A stretch of DNA of 64,000 bases from Lunularia cruciata (taxonomy: Eukaryota; Streptophyta; Marchantiopsida; Lunulariales; Lunulariaceae): positions 12,834,001 to 12,898,000 of the forward strand of contig OX419760.1 of NCBI GenBank assembly GCA_948567375.1, in the 5' to 3' direction. The number at the start of each line of letters is the position of its first letter. The first letter of the stretch is position 1. Both the position numbers and the translations under genes were made by a program. Below the pieces are notes generated by a model. That model did no database searches. It saw only the letters and a program-made list of their open reading frames with translations, and was not told the DNA's origin. This document shows, piece by piece, positions 11,401 to 20,606 of this stretch.

Positions 11401-13489
11401 ACATAGCACTCTCTTAAGATGTTGCACTCAGGCAAGCTGCTACTTTTTCTTCTTCCATTTGTTAGTGGGAGCAAAGAATTGGGCATTCATTTGATAGAAG
11501 GTTCACATGTGATACTTCTACTGGTAGTCCCAAAAAATGGATTTTTGTACATTGATGAAGCCATCCATATGAGCTATCCCCAAGGTCATTCCAAGTCAAC
11601 AATCCCACATGTCAGCTTGCTGGACCAGATACATAAAGGTAGTATTTTGGATCTCTCGCCAAAATGGGTTGAAGGCACTTCCCTCCTTCACATCATTCTG
11701 TCCTATCCAATGATATACTTGGATTAAGACCTTGCAATATACGATTGAGTGGAAAACTATAGGATCTTTGGAGGTATACCATTGATCTCAACATTTACAT
11801 AATTTCTTGCACGATTGTAGGATGATGCCGCACATCTGGCCAATATTATGGCTTCTTCTTGTAAGAGAAATGTCAAATTCCTCATGAGCAAGGTATTTCC
11901 ACATCCAATTGTTCTTGAAATGTCTCTTTATCCTCTAGGAAGGGCCTCTAATTGGGCGGGTAAGCCCATTGTCTCCATGTTGGCATAGGTAGGAATGACC
12001 AAGGCAAGACCTTTATATTAGAGACAACCAACACAACAAAATATCTACTGGGATCATTAAGTTGGCATGGTCTTGGAATTGGACAACAACATGTGGAATT
12101 TGGTCATGTCTAAGAACATAATGGAAATCCTCATGTACTACAATGGGAAGTAAGGGACTCCTTACCTTGTTTTTCCATTATAGGTGGTATGATATAGGAA
12201 GTCCTTTTACTATGGGCTTGCTTGATTTCAGGATGTACAAGGTAGCTCTTGGGCAGTCTGATCTGCTTGAATCCTATTCCTCCTTGCTGAGATTTGCTGA
12301 GATCTTGCATTTTGTTATAACATTTGACCATGCAAGCGCTTAGGGCCTCATAAGCTAGAGAATATTTGAATTCTTGAACTAAGGAAGTCCAAACTTGCTT
12401 CTCTAATGCTCTTAGGGATGTGTCTAGCAAGTGGGAAAAGTTGGTCTAAGTCTTCTCTCCCAATTGGTCAAACAAAAACTCAACTCTTGCACCACTATAT
12501 TGATGTGCACATTTAGGGACCCAAGATTGCTTCTAATAATAGTATTGCAAGCACTCTATAATCAAGTATCCTTGTGGATATGGGCAATTCTGCATTCATT
12601 ATCCAAGCTACTTCAATGTATTCCCTCATTGGACATACATGTGGCTTCAAAGCTTAGCCTTGGTTAACCAACTTGAGGTAGTATATCAAGTACCTTAGGT
12701 GAAGTAGGATAGATGCACTACTACATAGGTCAACTCATGAAGATTTTCCTAAAAGATGTCCATCTATAGAATAGCTTTAGCTAGCACACACCTGGTTCTC
12801 TAGAGTTCCCAAAATTCCACACCAGATGCCCTCAGAGTCACACACATAGCAAGGCAAATTGTTCCATCCTTAGAGTCACTCAAAGAGAGACATGATGGGT
12901 GATTGCCACTCTTGTGATCAGTAATGCAAGATCAAATTAGTAGATCTGGTCCACCAAGATGAAGACTAACATCTCTTGCTGTAGTTGGTTGAAGGTTGTG
13001 AATATCTCCTTCTGCATATCTTGTGTAAGATCAGGTCAAGGAAGGAAGGGATACTAGGCTGATCATTCTTTATCTACCATATAGAATGCCTCCACCACCA
13101 ATTCCACTTGATTCATGTTAATGACTCATAGAGGCCAAATTGTCATGAAAATTGGGGTGGAGTAACCACTATAGGATTATAGCTGGACCCATGGTAAGGA
13201 GGAATGACCAAGGGTACCCACTCCTAAAAATCATGGGGATCTTGTGAAACCTACTTGACTTGGTCCAAGATAGCTTCTAGTGCAAGTGCTATATGGCTGT
13301 TATTGACCATGCACAACTTTCTAACCCATTGATCTTCAGCATGTGTTGAGAAATGACCACTTTTTATATGGGATCTCTAGGTTTCACAGCTTGGGAGATA
13401 GTTATGAAGTACAAGAACTCTTCCTCTAGAGTAATGGTACATTTTACTACTTTCTTCACTAGTTCTGTCACTTTTAGAGGCAAGTTGGT
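11401..13489 (-). pseudogene. Unidentified reading frame, part 2 (target of the methyltransferase element)
   Basis: The minus-strand frame just left of the insertion (about 13576-13364, containing LPLKVTELVKKVVKCTITLE) continues the frame that ends at 23435 on the other side of the inserted element. Farther down, minus-strand frames at 12131-12430 and around 13000 (for example FTTFNQLQQEML) look like degraded coding sequence. I do not recognise the protein; retroelement gag or an unrelated repeat-borne protein are both possible. The matching target duplication supports the view that this was one stretch before the insertion. Confidence 0.35.
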
Positions 13490-13490
13490 T
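13486..13490. other. Target-site duplication TGGTT, left copy
   Basis: TGGTT at 13486-13490 is matched by TGGTT at 23435-23439 just outside the other end of the element. If the element begins with TG at 13490 the unambiguous duplication is TGGT, with the fifth base shared. This marks the outer ends of the insertion. Confidence 0.75.
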
Positions 13491-13594
13491 GTCGTGCGTA
13501 TATACATCGCTACACAACATACATCGCTGTCAACATCATACACTATAAAATCACAACTCACACATAAGTCATACATAGACTCTAAAGTGCCACA
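13490..13594 (-). repeat. 105-bp terminal subrepeat, outer copy
   Basis: On the minus strand it runs from TGTGGCACTTTAGAG to GCACGACA. It differs from the copy at 14047-14151 at two positions (t/c and t/g). It forms the outer left end of the element and has its own TG and CA ends. No counterpart exists at the right LTR. Confidence 0.85.
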
Positions 13595-13595
13595 A

Positions 13596-14044
13596 TAATC
13601 AGATTGCTTAACATTCTCAACTCAACTCAACTCAAATCAGTACTTGATCTGTCACTCTATAAACTGCCAACAACTGGGCACTGATTACAGTCAAGCCACA
13701 CCCACTCAAGCATAGAGAATCCAGGTGACGCTCGCCGGCCTCTGTCCACCATAGCCAGGAACTCGAAGGCTCAACATCAGGGAAGTGAGCTCTCTGGAGC
13801 TCACTTCAAAACTATACCCCCTGGACTTGAGCTAGCCTTGAAACCCTAACGGTCCCGCTGATGGCACACTCGACGGTGCAAATGGTGCAAAGTGACGGTG
13901 GGCCCCACCGTGAAGTCAGTACCCCGAACACAAAATCTAACCGTCGGAAAGTAGTCCTTGAGAAACTGCTAGAATAACTCTAACTACCATCACTGGAACT
14001 CCAGTGTTCGAGCATCTAGATGCGGAACTACAAATGGTGTGACA
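13596..14044 (-). repeat. 3' LTR core of the methyltransferase element
   Basis: These 449 bp align without gaps to 22986-23434 with 10 differences, all transitions. On the minus strand the repeat starts TGTCACACC, a common start of plant gypsy LTRs, and ends ctgatta. A TATA-like tttataga lies near the end. The 105-bp subrepeat flanks it on both sides. Confidence 0.9.
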
Positions 14045-14046
14045 GC

Positions 14047-14151
14047 TGTCGTGCGTATACACATCGCTACACAACATACATCGCTGTCAACATCATACAC
14101 TATAAAAGCACAACTCACACATAAGTCATACATAGACTCTAAAGTGCCACA
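14047..14151 (-). repeat. 105-bp terminal subrepeat, inner copy
   Basis: Second copy of the unit at 13490-13594. It is separated from the LTR core by the two bases gc, so the junction is the palindrome GACAGCTGTC. Its TG start abuts the polypurine tract, the place where a 3' LTR normally begins. Confidence 0.85.
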
Positions 14152-14163
14152 ATCGCCCCCTAG
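14152..14163 (-). other. Polypurine tract
   Basis: The minus strand reads CTAGGGGGCGAT directly before TGTGGCAC. It is the best candidate for the plus-strand primer of the element. It touches the 105-bp subrepeat and not the 449-bp LTR core. Confidence 0.6.
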
Positions 14164-14319
14164 CTGGCGGTTAGGTCCCTCTAACTCCAGATAGCCATCT
14201 ACTCTAAGTATATGGTATACCCTCTAATGGGCAAAGATCAGGAGGCCGGGTGCTATGGAGCCCCATCGTTAGTCGCCTGTCTGCAATCTATACCATATAA
14301 AGAATGAACTAGCTATAGG

Positions 14320-15363
14320 TCAAGTACATCTAGGACATAACCACTGTCCCTGAGGAACCACCGTGAGAGGAGGAGTCATACATGCCATATGCCATCCTCT
14401 CGAACAGCTATCACACATTAACATAGTAGCAGCTCCACCAGAAGAGCCACATAACATACACCTCAAGCCTGCACGTACAAGTGCCAAGCTTGGGTCCATA
14501 GTACCATCAATGTTTGGAAGGTAGCATGGCGCACAATTGCGCACATGATCCTTCCAAACAACACCATCACGTCCTTCTAACACAAGGACTCTAGATGGCA
14601 AAACCTCGCGCACTCTCAAGATAGTGCGGCCTGTAGAAACATCAAGTGTCGTTGGTGCTATCTGCTGTAGATATACATAGTCGCCTAGATGAAATCGACG
14701 GATCGAGGGTCTATAACCTCCTCCTCGAATGGTAGCATAGCGTAAAGTATCTCTATGCTGAGCAATCGCCAAGTTCTCAAAGGCCATCGGCATCACTCTC
14801 TGATAGATCTCTGCCCGCTGAGAACATGTGCTCATCCATACATCGGGGTCATCCAAGTCCAAAACTACAGTAGCATCTCGACAAATGGCTGCAGGTAAAT
14901 CTGGATCCCATCCATAGAGTAGAAAGTATGGAGAGAAGGATGCTAAGGAGGCTTGCCGGCTGAACCGATAGCCCATGGCCAACCAAGGTAACTGGAGATC
15001 CCAATCTCCCAAGTGGCCTCTCTGCAAACCATACTTTCGCAATCCTCTCTTCACCGTCTGAACCACTCTTTCTGCTAAACCATCTGCCTCAGGGTGATCT
15101 CGGGATGTAGTACAATGATCAATCAAAGCCTTGTCACACAAGACCTGAAACTCTCCCAAGAACTCTGTACCCTGATCAGTCAAAACCTCAGCTGGTGCAC
15201 CAAAATGACTAAGAACTCGATCCAGGAACGAGTAAGCTGTCCCTTCACTAGACTTGTCAGGAAGTGCTACCAACTCAATCCACTTGGAGAAGTGCTCCAC
15301 CATCACCAAAACATACCGATGATGTCTCACAGTCAGCGGTAAAGGTCCGGCGAAGTCCAAACT
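14320..15363 (-). CDS. Integrase core with C-terminal PHD finger
   Basis: An open stretch of about 347 codons. The integrase core opens with LDFAGPL (first catalytic Asp at 15355-15357), then LTDQGTEF (second Asp, residue 62), then ADGLAERV (Glu, residue 97), giving the D,D,E triad that inserts the cDNA. A basic C-terminal domain follows (LGDYVYLQQIAP). I see no chromodomain. The last 46 residues (14323-14460) form a PHD zinc finger: C-X2-C-X11-C-X2-C-X4-H-X2-C-X14-C-X2-C, with MLMCDSCSRGWHMAC and QWLCPRC as key parts. PHD fingers usually read histone H3 tails; a role in target choice is inferred by analogy with chromodomain integrases. The true frame continues upstream through a TGA at 15364-15366 (probably TGG originally). 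Confidence 0.9.
   Translation of the reverse strand, partial: SLDFAGPLPLTVRHHRYVLVMVEHFSKWIELVALPDKSSEGTAYSFLDRVLSHFGAPAEVLTDQGTEFLGEFQVLCDKALIDHCTTSRDHPEADGLAERVVQTVKRGLRKYGLQRGHLGDWDLQLPWLAMGYRFSRQASLASFSPYFLLYGWDPDLPAAICRDATVVLDLDDPDVWMSTCSQRAEIYQRVMPMAFENLAIAQHRDTLRYATIRGGGYRPSIRRFHLGDYVYLQQIAPTTLDVSTGRTILRVREVLPSRVLVLEGRDGVVWKDHVRNCAPCYLPNIDGTMDPSLALVRAGLRCMLCGSSGGAATMLMCDSCSRGWHMACMTPPLTVVPQGQWLCPRCT
14323..14460 (-). other. PHD finger domain
   Basis: All eight zinc ligands of the Cys4-His-Cys3 pattern are present with standard spacing, including the conserved Trp two residues before the seventh ligand and the CPRC ending. Family knowledge: PHD fingers bind methylated or unmodified H3K4 and similar marks. 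An aromatic residue before the third ligand, often used to bind methyl-lysine, is not evident (MLMC), so the binding preference cannot be predicted. Confidence 0.88.
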
Positions 15364-16296
15364 TCAACGGTAACCCAATCCCATGATAGGTAATGGGTGT
15401 AATTGTGGCGTATGAGCATTGAATGATGCTCTAACTCGGTCACAAACCACACATCTGGCAACAAACTGCTGTACCTCGGTCTGCATACCGCTCCACCAAT
15501 AATGACTCTGGAGTAAGCTATATGTATGCTTTACTCCAAAATGTCCTAGCTCCTCATGAGCATGACGGACCAACTGTGGTCTCTGTGATGGAAGTGGTAC
15601 TACTCGCACTCTACCATCCTCCCATACATGCAAAAGGTGTCTACCCTCCAATCTGAACCGTCTGGCTCGCTGAAGAACACGGTCTCTCTCCTTGGCCCCA
15701 ACTGTGCCACCCACAACACCAGTGCGAAGATAGTCCACCACTAAGACATCATCATGAATGTCTCGCTGAACTATACCAATATCTTCACTCTTTGGATCTA
15801 TGACCTCAATAACTCCTCCTGTATGCGCTGAGAGAGATACCACCAAAGTCTCTGCAAATATACACAGAAAGGCCGATGCATGCGAACCTGGCACCATCTC
15901 CTCATCTGTCTCACCATGCCAACGTGCTCCGGTCTGATCCTGCTGGCTGGGACATGGGTTTCTACTCAACCCATCTGCATCATGGTTCACCACTCCAGGT
16001 CTGTGAACAACCGTGAAATCATACTCCTGTAAAATCAGAGCCCATTGTGCAAGCTTCCCTGAAAGCTTGTCGGACTCCATCAACCATTTCAGCGGCTGAT
16101 GATCAGTGATGAGAGTGAAGGGGTTACCAAATAGGTAACATCGGAAATGTGCTACTACCCAAACTGCTGCCAAGCACTCTCCCTCATATGAACTATACTT
16201 CGCCTCCGCTGAATTGTTGGAGCGACTAGCATAGGCCACCACAAACTCCTTCTCCTCATCATCATGTTGGGTGAGCACCGCTCCAAGCCCCAACAT
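15364..16296 (-). CDS. RNase H and integrase zinc-binding domain
   Basis: A 310-codon open stretch. RNase H appears first: GLGAVLTQ, the YEGECLA block with the catalytic Glu, TDHQPLKWL with an Asp, and NHDADGLSR with the last Asp. It degrades the RNA strand during cDNA synthesis. The first catalytic Asp lies just upstream in the same frame (HTDWS). After a spacer comes the HHCC zinc module of the integrase: HEELGHFGVKH and then RCVVC. The reading frame differs by one base from the RT above it because of an extra base in a C run at 16328-16331. The end at 15364 is a single stop inside the polyprotein. Confidence 0.9.
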   Translation of the reverse strand: MLGLGAVLTQHDDEEKEFVVAYASRSNNSAEAKYSSYEGECLAAVWVVAHFRCYLFGNPFTLITDHQPLKWLMESDKLSGKLAQWALILQEYDFTVVHRPGVVNHDADGLSRNPCPSQQDQTGARWHGETDEEMVPGSHASAFLCIFAETLVVSLSAHTGGVIEVIDPKSEDIGIVQRDIHDDVLVVDYLRTGVVGGTVGAKERDRVLQRARRFRLEGRHLLHVWEDGRVRVVPLPSQRPQLVRHAHEELGHFGVKHTYSLLQSHYWWSGMQTEVQQFVARCVVCDRVRASFNAHTPQLHPLPIMGLGYR

Positions 16297-16303
16297 ACTC
16301 CAA

Positions 16304-17430
16304 TCAGTGTGAACCTGAAATGGTCGTCCCCTGATCGGTCCTCAAAATAGGAGCAGATGTCAACCTCTCCTTGAGCTCTACAAAAGCTCTCTCCTGCTCA
16401 TCTCCCCAACACCACTCCTCTGTAAGCTTGGTCAGCTTCGTCAAGGCTTTGGCAATGGCACTAAATCCTCTAACATAGCGGCGATAGAAGTTCGCCAACC
16501 CAAGGAATGCTCGCACTCTGCTCACATCCGTAGGCCGAGGAATACGTGCAATAGCCTCCACCTTGGTCTGCTGGACACCAAGTCCTCCGGGGTAGATAGT
16601 GTGACCCAAATACTCAACCTGCTCGTGGAAGAACCTACACTTCCCAGGATGTAATTTGAGTCCATGAGATCTCAACCTCTCAAACACCTCCAACAACTGT
16701 CTCTCATGCTCCTCCACAATAGTGCTATAAACCAAAATGTCATCAATATAGCACCAAGCAAAATCCAATCCAGCTAAGTTCCTATCCATGACCCTCTGGA
16801 ACTCAGCAGGAGCGTTCTTCAACCCAAATGGTAAGAACCTCCACTAATATAACACATCCTTGCCGTGAGGATCAAAAGCCCAAAATGCTGTCTTGGACTT
16901 ATCTTCCTCCCTGATCGGCAACTGATGATATCCTGCTCGAAGATCCAAAGTACTGAAGACCTTTGCATGCCCAATCGCATCAAAAATCTCCTCCGGTGTA
17001 GGCATGGCATACCGATCAGCCCTAGTCTATCGGTTGATAGGACGGTAATCTCCACACATCCGCCTATCTGTATAGTTGCCATGCATATCCTTCTTGGCTG
17101 GCATCACTATCGCTGATGCATACTCTCCATGTGAAATCTCCACCAAACTAGCCTCAAAAAGGTCACTACTCCGGCTCTGAATCAATGTCCTCTCCATATC
17201 ACTATATCGATAAGGACGTCGGAAAATTGGTGTGTCGCTAGTCAGCTCAATCCGTATACCAGGTCCCTTCAGAGCACCCAAATCCTTCATACTGAAGGCA
17301 AAACAACTCGTGTGACTCCTCAAGAACCTCCAAACCCTCCGTCTTTCCTCTCCAGTAAGCTTGGGTCCAAGATCTGGCTCCCAAGTATCCTCTGTAACTG
17401 TAGTAGGAGTGGAAGACGTACTGACTGGCT
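16304..17430 (-). pseudogene. Reverse transcriptase
   Basis: One continuous minus frame, shared with the methyltransferase upstream, carries all core RT motifs: MCGDYRPIN; STLDLRAGYHQ with the first catalytic Asp at 16943-16945; LPFGLKNAPAEFQ; YIDDILVYS (16730-16750) with the catalytic Asp pair; VEYLGHTI; and FLGLANFYRRYVRGF. Two in-frame TAG stops interrupt it at 17027-17029 and 16844-16846, both in well-conserved positions where Gln (or Glu at the second) is usual, and the frame shifts at 16328-16331. So it is a recently dead Ty3/gypsy RT. The region 17330-17430 is the pre-RT linker. Confidence 0.92.
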
Positions 17431-17431
17431 G

Positions 17432-17765
17432 CTACACGGGGCCCTTGGGAGCAATGGTGTCATGCTCCCGACCACTAGAATTCCCAACCTCTGTGTGAAA
17501 AACTCCCTCCACTGTGGCTGCAAGCTCCATACGTCCTCTGGCTGCATCCCATGTGGACCAAGGGTGTAATCCAAGTAGCCCACGCTCACCTGGATGGACT
17601 CCAAGTAGACCACTCTCCCTAGTAGCTACTGGATGTGTCCCAAGAATACCATGTCCACTCGGTCCATCGCCCCCAGCATGTGCCTGAATCGTCTTGATAG
17701 GCACATGGCTCACAAGTGTCCGAGTGGTGATGCCTATCAAGCGCATCCTACGTTGCTCTGCCAAG
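17432..17765 (-). CDS. Spacer between methyltransferase and RT, with LGxHP repeats
   Basis: In frame with both neighbours. It contains a small repeated peptide pattern: ILGTHP, LLGVHP, LLGLHP at 17561-17650. The rest is of low complexity with no known domain. It ends in a TAG at 17432-17434 that is followed by an in-frame continuation into the RT. A flexible linker or protease cleavage area is the simplest guess. Confidence 0.6.
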
Positions 17766-18720
17766 CCAAGGCTCACAATCCAGGTCAAATAGTTCAGGTC
17801 CATAGCCTGACCTAACACCTGACGCCTGGATGCCTCTGACACTACTGGAACAGCGGTAATACCGGTGCAAAAACCCATTGCCCGCTCTCTCTCATCAGCA
17901 TTGGGCTCCACCAACTGCTGTAACTGTGAGTCCCAAACAAGTCCAGGTCCTCCCTCTCAAAAAGCATGAGAGCCTAGGAAACTCATGAGTGTGGGAAATG
18001 CAGCTCTAGGCTGTCCAACTAGGTTCACCACTGCCATAGGTGACCTATCAGCCACTACCACTGTCTGAGACTGACGTCCAACATCCAAGATATCATCAAC
18101 AAGAATGTGGTCTAGTCGTTGAATCCCATCATAACTACGCTGTAGAACCTCTCTGGGTAAAAGGTTCGTCCACCAAAGACGAAGATGATGAGCCCGTGAT
18201 CCCACTCTGGCTGCATCTAACAATACAGCAGGTCCCATCCATGAATAGACATGATGTGTACTCGCCACCACTCTAGTGCAAGAATCACCCATCAATGGAA
18301 CGTTCTCCAAAAGGTAAGCTGGAGAAACAGACTGATGAACCTGGAGATGTCGTAGTATCCGTAACATCTCCCAAAACACACCAAAACAAGGATCCTGAAG
18401 ACCCAAACCATGGCCTGTACGTGTATGTCCCTGACATGGCCATCCAGAAATCACCAAGTGAATAGGCCCATGTCTCTCTAGGTCATGTGCCCCCAGTAAG
18501 GAAATGTCTCATGGTAAGACCTTTTGGTAACCTCTGACTGCTGACATCGGTAATAACTCCGGATATCGATAGGCCAAGTGTGCCACATGATGTAGAGAGA
18601 CTCGCCTAGCAGTCTCATCTCTCTCTACATACAAGTACCTATGTACTCGGATACCCGCCTGTAACACCGCAGCTAGTCCGGTGCTGATCCCACCAAACAA
18701 CTCCAATAGACATATCCCCT
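17766..18720 (-). pseudogene. C5 cytosine DNA methyltransferase domain (DNMT3/DRM-like) in pol
   Basis: Transfers a methyl group from S-adenosylmethionine to C5 of cytosine in DNA. Motifs in order: I, LLELFGGISTGL (SAM pocket, about 18712-18680); IV, ISGWPCQG with the catalytic Cys at 18434-18436; VI, LLENVP with its Glu at 18305-18307; VIII, DAARVGSRAHHLRLWWTNL (about 18217-18160); IX-X, ERAMGF (about 17885-17870) and RRQVLGQ (about 17825). The PCQ-ENV spacing and the DAxxVxxxxxxRxxWxNL pattern resemble DNMT3/DRM-class enzymes more than DNMT1/CMT, but the PCQ (not PCN) differs from DNMT3 and DRM. Two TGA stops (18509-18511, 17957-17959) interrupt it; both look like CGA-to-TGA changes. The frame is the same as that of RT. 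No bromo-adjacent, chromo or UBA domain is attached. Confidence 0.9.
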
Positions 18721-19055
18721 CTACTAGATACTGCCAAGCAATGAGTGTGGTATCCAGAGGTGTCAAAGCAATCGCCTCTGGAGGCTCATCCTCACACTCA
18801 TCCCCTGATGGTACAAAGGCTCCACTCCAAGCCTGCTGCACCAACTGATCTGCATGTTGCTGCAATGCCTCCTCTGAACTCCACAATGGAACATCCAAGG
18901 TGGATGGAACAATCCCACTTGTACTCCATAGCCGAGTGATCTCCTCTGGTACTGGAGTACCCCTCCAACAAGTCACCAGGCCAAGTAACTGCACCGCTGA
19001 AAGCCAAAACAGATGCTGCCATGGTCCCAGAGTGTAGTGATCCAAGACTGCCACT
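18721..19055 (-). CDS. Linker between protease and methyltransferase, frame change zone
   Basis: Two minus frames overlap from 19177 to 18798: the protease frame and the methyltransferase frame. The protease reads sensibly to about 19055 (CRLPIRF). The methyltransferase frame reads sensibly at least from about 18950 (EEITRLWSTSGIV, SEEALQQHADQLVQQAW, then an acidic DECEDEPPEA). The shift therefore lies near 19055-18950. It may be a mutation or a programmed shift; no slippery heptamer was identified by eye. No known domain in the linker. Confidence 0.55.
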
Positions 19056-20606
19056 ACTGAAGCGTATTGGTAGGCGACATACCCGTCCCTCACCAGACTG
19101 CCAACCAGGTCTATAAGAGGCTGTCTCCTCCCAATAGTCAATACTGAAACCCATGGGGTATAACACTGCTCCCCCAACTAGCACATCATATGACTCAGCT
19201 ATCGTCGCAATAGCCTGAGCTCTCACCACCGAGCTATCAGTCGGATGACCAGGCTGAACCTGGACAACAAGCTCTCCACGTGTGATGTACTGTGTCGAAC
19301 CACCACCAAGAGATGTTTGGATCTGAAATGGACACCTCTCCACATCGGTCTTCCGTAACTCCAGACCAACAATTGCAGCCTTCCCCAACATAAGGGGCTG
19401 CGCACCAGAGTCTAACAAGACTCTCTGTGGTGTATAGACCTTCCCTGAAGGTCCCACCAAACGAAAGATCCCCCTCTGGTTATCCAATAGGACAACACCA
19501 AGTGTAAACCGCGCTCTCTCAAAGGCCGGTCTAGCTGGCAACTCCTCCAGTCTAGCCGCTGCTGCCTGCCATAAACCACTGGTCGCTGAACGGATCCCAT
19601 GCTCATCAACCAAGTCAGCTCCACTACCAACCACCTCTGCTCTAGTAGTAGGAACTGCACCATCCCTACTCTCACACAACGTGGCAGCCAACCGGAACAC
19701 TGGGGCTGGGTCAACTCCCAATGTAAACATGTCACTGGCTGAAAATAAAGGATGCCGCATAATCAGCTGAGCCGGCCCCAACATCATGCTAGACTCAGTC
19801 TGTGTAGTAGCAGGTGGCTGACTAGCAGGTACTCCATCAGGTACTCCATCACCACCTACCACACCTGCACTGGGACGTCTAGGAACCATGGATGTCGTCT
19901 GCAATGCCTCAGATAGCGTGAAAGACTGGGGAAGTCTGACCTGTCTCCCAACCTCTCCTCTCTGTGGGTCCAACTCCACTGATGCTCCTCTAGGCTCTGG
20001 AGCATGTACTGCACTCCTAGTCACTGCTGCAGATGCATCCACCTGTGCTGCTCCGCACATGAAGTCCAAAGCATCTCTATCACCAGCATATGAGGTGGAA
20101 GCCTCAGCACCCGAATCTGATCTCCTCTGAGCAATAGCCATACTAGCCAATCTCTGCTCCAACTGCTCAATCCAACTAGCCATAGCTGTGTCAAAAGTAA
20201 GGGCAGGTACTGCACCCCTACTAGGTGTAGATCCTCTACCACCACCTCTACCACCTCGTCCTCCATGAACTGGAGCTCCTCTACTCCCTGCCATAGCAGC
20301 CCTACCACTCCGTAACTCCAGGTGTAGGTCAAAACACCGATCACTAGTGTGACCAAATCTGTGGCAATGCTCACACTGCCTCTGTGCTGGCTGTGATGCA
20401 CCAGAGGTATCAGGTCCGCTGCCCTGAGTACACTCTCTCCTATGGTGAGGTCCACCACAAGTCCAACAAGCAACACCACCACTCACTGGCTGCTGCTGAC
20501 CCAAAAATGAGGGTAAGGGTCTAACTCCACTAGGCCCTCCACTCGCTCCATAGGATCTGGGCTGTCCACCCTGTCCTCGAAAACCAACTGGGCGTGGTGC
20601 ACTCTG
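19056..20606 (-). CDS. Nucleocapsid zinc knuckles and aspartic protease
   Basis: Continues the gag frame after a TAG at 20607-20609. Two zinc knuckles: an imperfect one (CWTCGGPHHRREC) and a perfect C-X2-C-X4-H-X4-C one (CEHCHRFGHTSDRC, 20375-20334). These bind the RNA genome. A Gly/Arg-rich stretch and a long low-complexity region follow. The retropepsin has VLLDSGAQ with the catalytic Asp at 19410-19412, then LGKAAIVGLEL and SYDVLVGGAVL, the usual second conserved block. The protease would cut the polyprotein. Open for 568 codons, the longest frame in the window. Confidence 0.88.

Noticed and set aside
18040-18276. Plus-strand reading frames inside the methyltransferase element (also 15094-15342, 16865-17116, 17312-17569, 19888-20130, 20632-20835, 21189-21452)
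   Set aside because: They are antisense shadows of well-supported minus-strand domains and contain no domain of their own.
17957-19177. A free-standing host or bacterial DNA methyltransferase gene
   Set aside because: The domain is in frame with the RT, lies between protease and RT inside one LTR pair, and has no promoter or start of its own. Being part of the polyprotein is the simpler reading.
20021-20482. A 153-codon minus frame overlapping the zinc-knuckle region
   Set aside because: Hydrophobic shadow of the true frame, which carries the CCHC knuckles.
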